DNA of 64,000 bases from Nageia nagi (GCA_050084985.1 JBITNC010000001.1:101866001-101930000); one strand, 5' to 3'; numbered from the stretch's first letter, positions 25,691 to 37,357 are shown. The notes: generated by a model from the letters alone, not told the origin. A program made the numbers and translations.

Positions 25691-26186
25691 TGTTAGAATG
25701 TATAATGCATTATCAGAAAGGTTTTGTTATAATCTTTCATGTAAGTTCACTAATACTTAAGGGTATTATTTGATACCTTAAGTATTTAAGTGAATATGAT
25801 AATGTAACTTGTACTTCACTCCATGTCATGAGCATTCCCCTTGGGTAAAAGGATGTGCATGTCATGCTTTTGTACATTGGATAAAAGGGTGATCCAAAGA
25901 GGGATTTTGGCCTATAAATAAAAGGCTCCCTCTTTGTAATCACATACCAATTGTGGAGTAAAGTTATGCTATAGGATAGTGGTTAAGAGAAAAGAGTAGA
26001 AATATTGTAAGAGTTCATATTGTTAAAAAAAGAGAATTAGTTAGTGGATGTACTCTTAGTTGGAGGAACCACATACATCTTGTGTTATCTTTGTGAGATT
26101 GCTTTATGTGATAGTTAGATGTGAATTGAAAGCTTTCATGTGATCTTGGTTTTTTAGGAATTATCTTGTTACTGTTAGTTCCTTCA
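25691..26186 (+). repeat. 3' LTR of element A
   Basis: TGTTAGAATG to GTTCCTTCA, 496 bp, TATAAATA at 25,913-25,920. Followed by ATAAT (26,187-26,191), the right target duplication. Confidence 0.92.
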
Positions 26187-26191
26187 ATAAT

Positions 26192-26954
26192 AGCTTAAAT
26201 ATGGGGGTGCCTAATAGATTCTCTTCCAACTAGATATTTGGGAATGCCTTTGTTTATAAGAAGATTAAAATTAGAATATTAGGATGGCCTTCTTCAGAAA
26301 ATCAGGATCAAACTAGTAAGGTGGAAAGAAAAATTCCTCACTTATTTTGTAAAATTAACCCTTATTAAGAATTCCAATGAATTTTTGTAAGAAGATTGAT
26401 AAAATTTGTAGCAATTTTCTTTGTACTAGAGTAGGAGAAAAAACAAAATGGCCTTAGTGGCATGGAATAAGATCAGTAAGGAAAAATCAGAAGGTAGCCT
26501 TAGACTAATGAAAACTATTCATATGAGTCAAGCCTTGAGGGTAAACAAATATAGAAATTGGCAAAAAAAGAAGAGAAGGAGTGGGTTAAATTATGTAAAT
26601 CCAATTATATGCAAGATAAAAATCTAATTCTCAAAATTATTAATCCTCATTATGGATATCCTTTTTGTAATAGATTAGTGAATATAAAACACCTCTTTAC
26701 TAAGCATATCAAATGGGAAGTGGAACTAGGAAAAGAAATCTATATATCAGAGGATGTATGGGTTAGGGAAAAGCCCTTGGGCAATTGTTTATCAAGGTGA
26801 TAAAGTGGATCGGTATTATAATAAAAATGAAGCAAGATGATTTTTTAAAACTTCAAACACCTAGAGAATAAAACTTTAGTTGGTAAAAATAAAAAAGGAG
26901 CTAAACAAATCAAAAAAGGAGCTAATAGATTAAGAAACCAACCAAAATGGAGTT
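26192..26954 (+). mobile_element. LINE RT segment, continued
   Basis: Picks up the LINE that stopped at 12,362. Just after the insertion the plus strand reads TRYLGMPLF then RRLKLEYW, WKEKFLTYFVKLTLIK and KNKMALVAWNKIS, the conserved region downstream of the L1-type RT active site. 26,558-26,800 is an 80-codon open piece (EKEWVKLCKSNYM). Frameshifts are present. The segment ends where the solo LTR is inserted. Confidence 0.85.
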
Positions 26955-26959
26955 TGACT
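26955..26959 (+). other. Target site duplication of the solo LTR, left
   Basis: TGACT, repeated at 27,453-27,457. Confidence 0.88.
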
Positions 26960-27452
26960 TGTTAGAATTTGTAATGAAATATTGTGAATATCTAAACTCC
27001 TTGTAAATTCAATTAATCACTTAAAGGATATGTAGATACCTTAAGGGATTAATTGAATTCTTTATTATGTGTGGACTTTGACCTTACCATGGGGTTAGTT
27101 GGTAGGTTAAAGTTAGGTCATACATTTATTGTAACCCTAACCTTACCCTTAGGTTAAAGGGAGGTTAGGGAGGTGCTCTCAAGCTATAAATAGAGGGCCT
27201 CTCCTCTTGTAACATAACTAAGTTTTTGGAGTAAGATTACTCTACTAGTTTGTGTAGGAGAGAAAGAGAATTGTAGTAAGAGGTGCATAGATTGAGAATT
27301 GAGAACTAGTTGTGGATGTACTCCCAAGGAGGGAGGAACCACATTATATTGGTGTTATCTTGTGTGAATGGTGTTATTAGTTTGTAGATGTTGTATGATT
27401 GAGTTTCCTACAGTCTTGGACCTTGAGGATTAGAGTAGGTCTAATTCCTTCA
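26960..27452 (+). repeat. Solo copia LTR in the LINE
   Basis: A 493-bp sequence from TGTTAGAATTT to AATTCCTTCA, flanked by TGACT on both sides, with TATAAATA at 27,185-27,192 and the R-U5 motif GTGGATGTA at 27,312. It has LTR structure but no internal region, so it is best explained by recombination between two LTRs of one inserted element. It shares layout and short blocks with the element A LTR but is a distinct subfamily. Confidence 0.9.
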
Positions 27453-27457
27453 TGACT

Positions 27458-27990
27458 AAGCATGGAAGCTAGAAAATAAAGGAGAATGTAAGAATGTTCA
27501 ACAAATTTCCAAGTACTAATTCAAAGGATCTATCGGAGAAGATATGGATCCCTAGTTTAATACTAAAGATCTCCTTCTTTTTATGGGTTTTAATGCATGA
27601 TAAACTCCAAACCTTAGGCAACCTTGAAAAAGGGGTGTTCTAATTATCTAATAGATGTAGTGTATTATTTAAATATGTTCAAAGAGATAATAGAACATCT
27701 TTTTATACAATGAAAATTCCAACAAGAGATATGGAATAGGATGAAAAAAGAGCTTCATTTTAGATGGGAAAACCGAAAATCAATCCAAGAATATTTTCTA
27801 CAATGGGAGCCAACATCTAAAAATAAGAAGAAGAAAGTTGTATGGATCTTTTTTATGGCACACATTATGTGGCAAACATGGAAGGAGAGAAATAGAAGAG
27901 TATTTGAAAATAATAAAAATGAAGCAAAATAGGTCTCTAACACTATTAAAATTATAATAGGTGAAAACTTAATGACAAATATTAAAGAGA
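27458..27990 (+). mobile_element. LINE 3' coding segment with zf-RVT domain
   Basis: The LINE resumes after the solo LTR. LILKISFFLWVLMHDKLQTL and later HIMWQTWKERNRRVFENN match the zinc-binding zf-RVT domain that ends plant L1-type ORF2 proteins. The last 63 codons (27,741-27,932) are open. No poly(A) tail or right target duplication of the LINE could be fixed. Confidence 0.8.
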
Positions 27991-28811
27991 TAGAAAAAAG
28001 AAATTTTCTTTAATAAATTTACCAAAAGTGATAATGATGACATTGAAAGTGAAAAGGACCAAGGATGATAATGAAATATAATGAAGAAATCCATGCATGA
28101 TCCAAAAAGGGGAAATCAATAGGAGATACATGCAAATATCAAGGCAATCATCGATAAAAAAGGAGTTTAAATGCAACATCAACTGAATATTCATTATTCC
28201 ACACAACCCAAGAAGACACAATAATTTCATCATCAATTCACCATCAAGAAAATAAGTAGGAGAAACCAAATTTGAAGTAATAACCAAAGGAGCTTGGAAC
28301 CTAACAAGTACTAGATGTAATTGCAAAGGAAAGGTAGAAAGAATGTATAATAAGGGAGAGAAAATAAAATGGAGGTAAAATCAATATTCATGGAGCCCAC
28401 TAATATAAAGAAGGTAAGAAAAATGAAGAATCATGGTAAATTCTATGTAGAAGAGGATTGCAGCAATTTATGGAGGCTTGTAAAGGTTTTGATCCAAGAC
28501 TTTCTAGATATGTGGAAAATACCTAGTAGGAAGGTAAATGCATAATTCATGAGAGAGAAATCATTTCAACATATAAACCATAGCAAAAAGCCATGTTCTT
28601 ACAAAATCAAGAAAAATAAATAAAAAGGAATGTAAAAAAATAAGATAGAGGGAGTGCTTCATTTTCATGGACAAGAGATAAATTTATAGAGGTACAAAAC
28701 AAGGTATTATAAAACAAGCATTTCTCATCCATGGGATAAGGTATTCAAGCAATTATAAAGTATATATCTCTATATAGGAGGCACCAATAAGTATTTACTT
28801 TCTACTTTATA
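27991..28811. other. A-rich DNA after the LINE, no gene seen
   Basis: Probably LINE 3' untranslated sequence followed by older repeat DNA. No recognisable feature apart from A-rich runs. Confidence 0.4.
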
Positions 28812-29153
28812 TTGCTCAATCATTTCAAGTATGAGAACAAAGTGATAAATTTTCCTTTCTTTATATATCATTCCATGCAAATTCCAATGAGAAAACTTAA
28901 GGATAATCCAAAGGAAGTTCCTTTGAACCAATTAGTAATTAAGTTGGTATATGATATGCATCTAATGAATGAAATCCAAAATGCACCACCTCCACTTGAA
29001 CTAATGGAGGAAGATGAGGATGACATATCCCTATACACAATAGTGAATAGAATGAAAGAAAGGAATAGGAAGGAAGAAAATATTATGGATAAAGGGAAAG
29101 TATCAAATAACAAAAAAAATCATAAATACTTTATGAGAAGTAGAATGAATTAA
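28812..29153 (+). pseudogene. Unidentified open frame, 113 codons
   Basis: An open stretch encoding an N-terminal part with NFPFFIYHSM and QLVIKLVYDMHLM, then an acidic stretch (ELMEEDEDD) and a basic C-terminus. The DNA after it stays purine-rich, and lysine/glutamate-rich frames continue to about 29,600 with stops. It may be a retroelement gag-like or plant-mobile-domain-like remnant because of the FPFFIYHSM block, but I do not recognise it. No ribosome context or splice signals support a host gene. Confidence 0.3.
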
Positions 29154-30520
29154 AGGAAAAGAGTAGCACAGGAATTCATATAGATAGAGGAAGATGAGGT
29201 GACAAGTCAAGGGAAAGAGGAAGAACCAAAAAGAAGAACTATAGTTCGAATTAAAATCCCAAAACTAAGGAACACAATATGCATAAGGATAATGAAGAAA
29301 GTATAATTAAAAAATGACCATACTTGAAATAAGAATCTACTCAGCTACCTAGCATATGTGTCCTAAAGAAGAATATGGATAAGATATACTCCTAGGAAAA
29401 AGACCCAAACAAAGAAAAAGAAGAGGAGGAAGAACAATGAAGCATCACTAAGAAGGAAGAAGTAAGTAAGAAGAATCAAATGAAAAGCTACTCTAGTCAA
29501 GCAAACAAGAGGATCAAGAGAAAAAGGACCAAGATATAACAACTCATATGGATCCTTAAGTACATAAGATACAAAGTGTGAATGAATAGTTAAGTGGGCA
29601 GGAAGAATAAAGCAGAGAAGGAGATGAGGGAAGGAGAATCAAATAATGATCAAAACAATAGGCACTAAAAATTTCTAATGTGTTAGCATGCATAATATAA
29701 TTTTGTCTAAGGTAATTATTTCAGTAGGGTTACCTAATGCAAGATTTGAAGGGTTACCATTGTATACTAAGCAATGGAAAATCAATAGAAAAATAGTATA
29801 TACAATTGAGATTTTTGAATAAAAAAGGGAAAAAGTTACACTTCGTTAAGTTAGATCCTAGTGTAGGTAAGTAGATAGGGGAGTACAAAAAAACTATTTA
29901 TTTCAAGCTTAGGTCTATAGTAAACCAATTTATAAAGTAATCCAATAACTTAAAAATAAGGAAAGGAGCTTTGTTTTTGTATATGATGTATGTATGTAAG
30001 TAATGTAAAAATGGAGTTATTAGTAAGAATTATTATTTTCTTTGTTTTGATAAGAAATATATTTTTTATTACATATAGAATCAAAGCTTCAATTTTGTAA
30101 CTCTACTTGGGAAAACGATGGGACCATGCTATTAGAAAAATCTTTATTATTCTATCCCTACCATGATCCCTATGGGATTTCTCTCTTAGGGCCCATATCA
30201 CCTAAGGGGAGGAGCTTGTATCTTAACTTTCTAATCATGTGTGTAAGTTATTAGTTGCTATGAATTTGTATTAGTCATCACTAGGCCACATTCTTTCCTA
30301 AACAACTAATTACTATCATAATCTTTAGCTTATCATTTTCCTTGTCCATATCTCTCTCAAAGGATCTCCATGTAACCTATGGTACTTGAATAGCCTATAT
30401 CACCTATAGAAATACCACCTCATATAGTAACTTCATTTTAATAATATGACTCATATAGTTAGCTACTTTTTCATAGTATAATCCATATATTATTTTCCAA
30501 ATACTTCTTGAGTTCATGTT
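29154..30520. other. Purine-rich then AT-rich DNA, no gene seen
   Basis: 29,160-29,640 is rich in AAGAAG-type sequence without a long open frame. 29,640-30,520 has no recognisable feature. Confidence 0.4.
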
Positions 30521-30530
30521 AATTTTGATT

Positions 30531-31084
30531 TCATTTGGGTTTTATATTTCTTTTGAATAAAAAATCTTCAATAGGTGGATAGTTTTGAATTCTCCTTAAC
30601 TTTGTTAGTTTTTTTCCTTCTATCAAGTTAGTGATTAGTTCATATTTGTCAGTTTTAAGAAGAAAACTTATGCATAAGATATGTGAGCAAACCAAAATTT
30701 TCTTATCATTTCGTTCATTTTTAAAAATATTATAAATTAACAACATAAAATTTTCTTTTTTTCAAGGGGATAATCCTTTTATTAATATTCCTTGACTGGA
30801 ACCTCTTTGGGTTCCTCTTCTTATACGACATTTGTATTTTCTATGTACTCTAATATATATTTCTCCACTTTAGGAGAAAGATTTGGAGACCTTGGTAAAT
30901 ATAACAAAAATGGGAAATATCCAATAGCACTAACTTTAGAAATTAAAGTAGAAGTTGAGGCTTCATTCTTATTTTTGGGTTCCTTATTTAATATGTTTGG
31001 CTCTAAGGTCAGGGACACTTCCAAGAGTACTTCCACCTTTGAATCACAATTCAAAAGAGATATCACTTTAATTTTCCTAACCAT
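30531..31084 (-). pseudogene. Possible minus-strand coding remnant
   Basis: Two neighbouring minus-strand frames (31,084-30,821, 87 codons; 30,746-30,531, 71 codons) are open in AT-rich DNA. The first reads LPRSPNLSPKVEKYILEYIE, which looks protein-like, but the plus strand is open over the same bases (30,792-31,091), so this may be chance. No family is recognised. Confidence 0.2.
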
Positions 31085-31090
31085 CGCTTG

Positions 31091-31764
31091 AGATGGTTAC
31101 CTTTTCTTTCCTCATAATTTCATATATATCAAAGTATCCTTTGTGATATAAAATTAAACATTCATTAGTCACACCCAAAACTTTGTTATTTAGGGATATA
31201 ATACCAACTATAGTGGAACTTATTGGAGAATTTTTTTTCCAACTTAGAAAGGTTTATTTGCAAATCTTGCATTAGTCTTATACTCAATAGATAACCCATC
31301 CTTTTAAGGATTTCTAAGTCAAGTAAGGATTAAAGAAAATCTTTAAGTGAATGGTATAATTTGAGCATGTTTCTTATGTCCCATAGTAGTACTTATAGAT
31401 CAAGGATACTAATATACATTTACCTTAATAAGATTAAACCATAGTTTACCCTCTAGCAAGAAGTTCATAGGATCACAAGAATAGGATTACTTAACCCACT
31501 CCTAGGAGTTGTTTATTTACTAATACAAAGAAATGAATAGAACCACTTGATGAAAAATATATTATTTTCATAAATTAAGGTATCTTTTATATCATAGTTC
31601 AATGATTAATTCATTATTAACCCTACAAGATCTTATTAATCCCTTTTATTTGTAGGTCATATTCTTCTAAAATAAGTATGACATTAATTATAAGGTAGTT
31701 GCATTCTTACGATGCTTCAATGATTACAATTATCCTTTAAATAAATTTTACTTCATTAACATGA
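31091..31764. other. AT-rich DNA, no gene seen
   Basis: No frame, repeat or RNA gene recognised before the second copy of the dispersed repeat. Confidence 0.4.
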
Positions 31765-33770
31765 AGCTTTATTAGTTTGAATTATAGGTCATTTATTGTC
31801 TATGTGAGATCTAAATTAGGTCTCATTACTCAAATACTTTAAAGTATTAGTTCATCTATTCAATATATTTGTTTATATTGAAGGTTGTAACATGAGACAT
31901 AAAGCTTTTAATTAGTTTTTCAACCTCATTAAATACATTTTGATTCCTTTTTTTACTACATAATAGTTTCATCTACAACAAAATGTACTTGTTAATAACT
32001 TTATCTCATTATTCAAAAGCATGGTTCATTAGTTTAGTTTTAGCATTTGAACCACTTAATTAGGGACATCAATTGATAAATTGTCATGTTAACCATATTA
32101 TCAATAATTAATTATTATTTGGTAGTACATTATTGTATATTATACATTATTTATCATCATTTTAAATTTTCTTGAATTAGAGATATTCCATCTCTTTTGA
32201 ATACATAAATCATGATGTCAATTATTTATACTTTCACATAATGTTATTGAAATAACTTATTAAAAACATCATATGAACTATAATAAATGAGATAATATTT
32301 AATAACATTCACATTTGATAATAAATTTAGAGTCCTAAAACCCCTTGGCACAAGGGTAACATCCACTTGGCAATGAAAATAGTTGATCCTAAATCACAAC
32401 TCACTTTATTAATTTCAAATAATCAATATACATTATTCACAAGGCTAACTAAGCTCTTACCTTATCTTTTACAATACATTTACAATTCCACTATATCATT
32501 TACATCACAAAAGATCCTCTACCTATTACATTATGAAGCATTTAACTTTTCTAAACAAGTTTCTAGGTTCTAAATAGCTAGTCTATAATTTATTTTTATT
32601 TTAAAAAAATCAATGGAATCTTTCACAATATTTGGTATCCATGTAAAATTCTTGCATATATACATGTATTTATTCCCATCCTTCCATGATTTATTCATGA
32701 ACCTTTTATTATAAAATCAAGCATGCACAAAAATTATAAAAAAAAACTATATGCATGTTATTTTACTATACAAGTTTAACCCTTACATGGTTCTCTTTTT
32801 TAAAAAATAGTGTATCTATGAATATTTAATCACGGGCTCTTCCTGCCTTTACAAGGCTTAAGTACAAGCATGAACTAAGTAACAAACTATATTCCCATGA
32901 CCAAATTATAGATAATTTCTATGATCATTCATATGAAACTAATGCAAACTATTTTTATGGTAGCCTACTCTATTTTTAAAAGATTTATTTAGAAGGGTTC
33001 TTATTTGGTACTTAACAAACTTCCTAAGTACAAATAATAGACCCAATATTCCTATGAATACATACAAATATGCCAAACTTGAGCTTGGAACTCTCACCCA
33101 ACATCATGGTGTCTAAAAGGCTTATAGAGCTAAATATAATATATAAATATTGAAAGATAAACAATGAAATATTTTAGACCATACCTAGTCCAACACAAAG
33201 AAGATAAACATAGTAACTTATCAATCTTACACTTATGTTGAGTTCAAATAATACCCATGAATTATTATGAGAGGCATAAATAATCCAAATTCTTCTTTCT
33301 TAACCTGGGTGCACTATCACTTGGAAATATAATCAAATAGTAAGTACAACCTAGACAAAACTCTTCTACGTCAAAGTTACAGTATGAAAATTAAATATCT
33401 AAATCATTCCTTCCATGGAGAACTAGTAAAATAAAGGATGAGATTATTTTAGCTTGAACATATACATTTTAGAAAAATACTGACTACCAAATAAAAGTAT
33501 TTTGTAAGCATAAAGCTATGAATTCTTAGGACCCTAATCACTAGCTAGTAATTAATAAACATAATCATATTAGAAAATGATGTGAAATCATAAGCCACAT
33601 GTAATGGTTATAATATATACTTAAATATTTCTTCAATCCTTTTGCATATTAGCTCTCTTCTTTGGTTCTTGATATTTTCCTTATGCATTAGAGGGACTAT
33701 GTCTCTCATTCTCTCTATCTACATCATCATTAGTGAGATCTCCTTAACATCCCCTTCATCAAGGTTATTG
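31765..33770 (+). repeat. 2 kb dispersed repeat, copy 2
   Basis: Direct, diverged copy of 340-2,385. The left end falls near TTTATTAGT at about 31,770 and the right end near CATCAAGGTTATT at about 33,768. If both copies were the LTRs of one minus-strand gypsy element, the element would span 33 kb with the LINE and copia elements nested in it; if not, they are two independent insertions. Confidence 0.7.
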
Positions 33771-34480
33771 TTATAACTGAAATAATAATTATTAGGATTA
33801 TTTATAGAATAATTAAATTCTCTAATTAACTATGAAAAGTAGGAAATCAACAACATGAAATATGATAATGACCTAATTGACCTTGACCTATCAAAATTGG
33901 ATTATCAGAAGATACAAACCTATACTTTACCTATGATGATGAATAGAGGTGAAATTCGATCAAAAGAGGATGAATGAAGAGCTTCCCTAAAATGTGGAGC
34001 CACTAATCTAACCTTAACCCAATGATAATGCCTGGTTATTATTCCAGAATACCTCTCCCTTTTGCTTGATGTTGTCATCTCAACTTTGATATGCCAAATC
34101 TTAATCGCAAAGGGATGAAAGATCGCAAGAATGTAGAGTTCAATGTATAACAAAATCTAGAGATGATAGGTGGTGTTTAGAAACACTAGTCAAGATTTAC
34201 ACAATTATATTACCACGTATCAAGGATTCAGGATTATGTCATGTCATTTCATATCTTTGATCATGCATAACCCCTCCACCTTTATAAGTAATAGGTCTAG
34301 TATTAAGGCTCCTCCTTAGGCTTATTATGATATCGAGTCAACTTGTTACCATAAAACATAAAGGTAGATGAGAGTGCACATAGAAAAGAGCATTTATTTA
34401 ATAAATTAAATAAATTAATTCAAATATCTAAAAAAGTATTTTAATTAAATCAAAATTCCTTTTTAGGTGTTAACAGATGC
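33771..34480. other. Possible LTR-like segment
   Basis: No coding content. The right edge reads GGTGTTAACAGATGCCCC, which could be an LTR end followed by a primer-binding site, and the hairpin below starts four bases later. No second copy is present in the window, so this is only a suggestion. Confidence 0.3.
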
Positions 34481-34483
34481 CCC

Positions 34484-34542
34484 ACTTTGAATATGTTTTG
34501 ATTCTTTTGAGACAAAAGAAAATCAAAACATGAATTCAAAGT
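34484..34542 (+). other. Imperfect 25-29 base inverted repeat
   Basis: Left arm 34,484-34,508 (ACTTTGAATATGTTTTGATT...) and right arm 34,514-34,542 pair around a 5-base loop GAGAC, with a few bases unpaired. The RNA would fold into one long hairpin. Confidence 0.8.
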
Positions 34543-34736
34543 ATAACAAGAAAAGTAAGAAGATACTCCTTGAAAAGTTGTGACATGGTGGTAGCTTCAG
34601 ATGTCCCGATTTTTTCTTATGTTATGCCCCCTCTTTGACTTGGTTGTGATATGATGTACCTCTCATCATAGAAGCAATCCAAGGAAAAGGAAAAGGTATC
34701 CACCAAGATGAAGATGATAAGCAGTTTTAGATTGAT

Positions 34737-35030
34737 AAGCTTGGTTTCCCAAGCCAACATGTTGCTTTGGATTTTGATATGAATGGTCCTTCCTTACAAA
34801 GGCACCAAACGATAAGCTTGACCCTTCCTTACAAAGGCATCAAATGATAAGAATGATTAGTTTGGTTTCCCAAGCCATCATGTTTCCATGGATTTGCTTA
34901 TAAGAGTGCCCCTTCCTTACAAATGTGGCCAATGATATGAGTGACCAACTTGGTACCCCAAGCCACCATGTTTCCATGGATTTGTTGATAAGAGTGCTCC
35001 TTCCTTACAAAGGTGACCAATGTTAAGCAA
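34737..35030 (+). repeat. About 90-base tandem repeat, three units
   Basis: Units start near 34,737, 34,859 and 34,946 with a TTGGTTTCCCAAGCC-type block followed by CATGTTTCCATGGATTTG and CCTTCCTTACAAAGG. The first unit carries an extra partial duplication of the last block. Confidence 0.8.
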
Positions 35031-35039
35031 TAATATGAT

Positions 35040-36340
35040 ATGAAAAAATATTTTAACCATGTGATAAGCATTTGGTAGGATAAGCATACATTTAAGAATG
35101 ATAAACAATATTTTGATAAGCATGTATTTGAACAAAGCAATATTCTAACAAGTAATTGTTAAGCAAAACATGAAAAGTAGCATCTATGATCATTTATGCA
35201 ATATTTAATATAACATGTACTAATAAGCAACAATGTTAATTGATAAACAATTAACAAAATATGAAATCTAGTATTTGATAGATAATTTTATTAATATAGA
35301 AATTTTATATTTAATATATGAGCAATACATACTAATAAGCATGATAATGATATGCATTTTATAACATGAAAAATAGGAAAAAATAACATTTTGAAAATGC
35401 ATTTACAATTTTTTGAAACATGATAAGTTATGCAAAAAAAGGATTCAGTTTAGAGAAATGGATAAGATTTAGTAGTGAATTTGAAATAGGGGTTTGCAAT
35501 TTAGTTATAAATAGGTGGAATTGGGTTTCATTTATGTATTCTCAATTTGGTGATTAGAGCTCTGGTTTGCAATGTTCTAGGTGTCCTATTTGGCCTATGG
35601 AGGGATTACAGTGTGCTAGAGGCTTGATTATTATGTTCATTAGTGATATGGCTCATCAGATAACTTCTTAACAAGGCCACCAATCATTAGTTGTTCATTC
35701 CTCATCCAAGGGAATCAAGTACCAAAAATTCTTTCATATTCTTAGTTTATGCAATATTTAGAAGCTTTTTGATGGTTTACATTTTTTATTTAGGCTAGTT
35801 TTAACCAAATTTAGAAAATTTTCAAAATATAGGAGGTAAAAATATAGGGCTAGGTTTGTACATACATGAAGGGAAATGGGATAGAATTTTATCATTCATT
35901 TTGGGTTAAAGTTGATGGGTTAAAATGAGGTGATGCTGTTAGGATCCTAGTGTCATTATTAGGATCAAGTTTGCAAGAAAACATCATAATGACACTTGTA
36001 TGGGCTTAACAAACATAAATGCACTTAGAATTTATGAAAAACACAACACCAAAAGTGAGAAACAATATGAAAAAGCATACATTTTAAGTTTTTAACCTTT
36101 TTAAGTGTTAAATTTTTACATTTTGCCATATTTCATATTATTGATACACTTCCTATTTTACCTAGATGCATGATTAGATGTACTTGATGCAATGCAAGCT
36201 ATGGAGTCTAGTTATAGACATGATTGCAGACTTTATGTTGACATTAAATGAGATTGGATGACTTGAGGTATTCAAGCTCAATCACTTGAGGGGGATCATG
36301 TAAATCCCATGCGAAAAGTATTTTCTAATTGCCCTTATGG
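35040..36340. other. AT-rich DNA, no gene seen
   Basis: A-rich and T-rich sequence between the tandem repeat and the PMD remnant. No open frame of note and no recognisable RNA gene. Confidence 0.4.
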
Positions 36341-36345
36341 AGTAT

Positions 36346-37110
36346 TGGTGTGAAAACACCAACACATTCCACTTGCCCACAAGGAATATGACTATCACCC
36401 TCACTAATATCCATCGCATTATATGGGTACCCATGAAGGGTATATTGATACAATAGGCCACCCTAACTATGGCTGAGATGGAGGATCAGTGCTATTGGTT
36501 GATAGGGGTGAGACACTATCGATATAGTTTATATGCCCCCAAAGGAGTTATACTTCACTAGGTACTTTAGGATGTATGTAGTGGTTCTTATTGACATGAT
36601 CATGTGTAATGATAAGAACCATGAGTGCTTCCATATAGGGTTCATTCTGATCATGCAAGGGATATACCTTTATGAGGAGAGGTATGCATGGACACCTTGT
36701 ATTTTGACCATGTTATATAGGGATCTTCACATCTTTATGTTTGTGAAGAAGGGAGGTAGGATTGTGGCTCATTCATTCATTCTTCAAGCCTAGGTATATG
36801 ATCATATCACTGTAGCTTGTACTTATCTTCCTGTAGTGACATGGGTAGACATGCCCCATTAATTTCAATGGCAGATAGCATAACAGGTAGGGGTGACTCG
36901 GGGAGTCAAGAAATATTGGAGGTTGCTAGACCTTTTTGATGATGCATACTTGGTATGGGATCCTTATTTTGATTTCCCAATCTAGGAGCAATCAAATGAT
37001 GAGTTTTCATCAAATATGACTCCATACCATATCCAAGGTCATAGGAAGGTGATTGAGTTCTACCATTTAGATTAAGTGCTAAGATAGTTCAACATACTCA
37101 ATATGTATCG
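36346..37110 (+). pseudogene. Plant mobile domain (PMD) remnant
   Basis: The plus strand reads WCENTNTFHLPTRNMTITLT and then NIHRIIWVPMKG, the signature start of the plant mobile domain (aminotransferase-like), where the family has TFHLP-GEMT-TL-DV--LLGLP. After a frame change an 86-codon open stretch (36,533-36,793) has the later block (YEERYAWTPCILTMLYRDLH and RIVAHSFILQA). Several stops and shifts follow. PMD proteins occur as host nuclear silencing factors and inside MULE and gypsy elements. The retroelement gag nearby makes an element origin more likely here. Confidence 0.75.
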
Positions 37111-37117
37111 ATGTCGA

Positions 37118-37357
37118 GGGTGTGGTCAATTATGGCTAGGTATTGTCACTATTAGGTGATTCCACTAGGGACCATGGTTGTACTAGCATGGAGTGCAAAG
37201 TGGGTCACATTAAAGGACCATGCCCCTAGGATGCTAAGGGTGTGGCTAATTATGGCAAAGTATTATCGTTATTGGGTGATTCCACCAGGGGTCATGGTTA
37301 TACCAGTATGGAGTGCATAGTGGGTCACACCAAAGGACCATGCCCCTAAGGTGACCA
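37118..37357 (+). repeat. 120-base tandem duplication
   Basis: Units 37,118-37,237 and 37,238-37,357 both start GGGTGTGGYYAATTATGGC and both contain GGACCATGCCCCTA. They lie at the C-terminal end of the PMD remnant and encode related frames (YYRYWVIPPG in one). Confidence 0.85.

Larger units (their letters stand above)
12368..26186 (+). mobile_element. Ty1/copia element A (13.8 kb including nested element C)
   Basis: A complete-ended LTR retrotransposon: 5' LTR 12,368-12,864, primer-binding site, 2.8 kb leader, gag from 15,663, pol to about 24,865, a 3' non-coding part with tandem repeats, polypurine tract (GAGGGAG before 25,691) and 3' LTR 25,691-26,186. It sits in the RT domain of a LINE with an ATAAT target duplication. 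Without nested element C (5.28 kb including its duplication) it would be about 8.5 kb. The coding part is full of stops and frameshifts. Its closest relative in the window is element B at 51.5 kb, whose gag and integrase are nearly open and let the order here be read. Confidence 0.92.
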
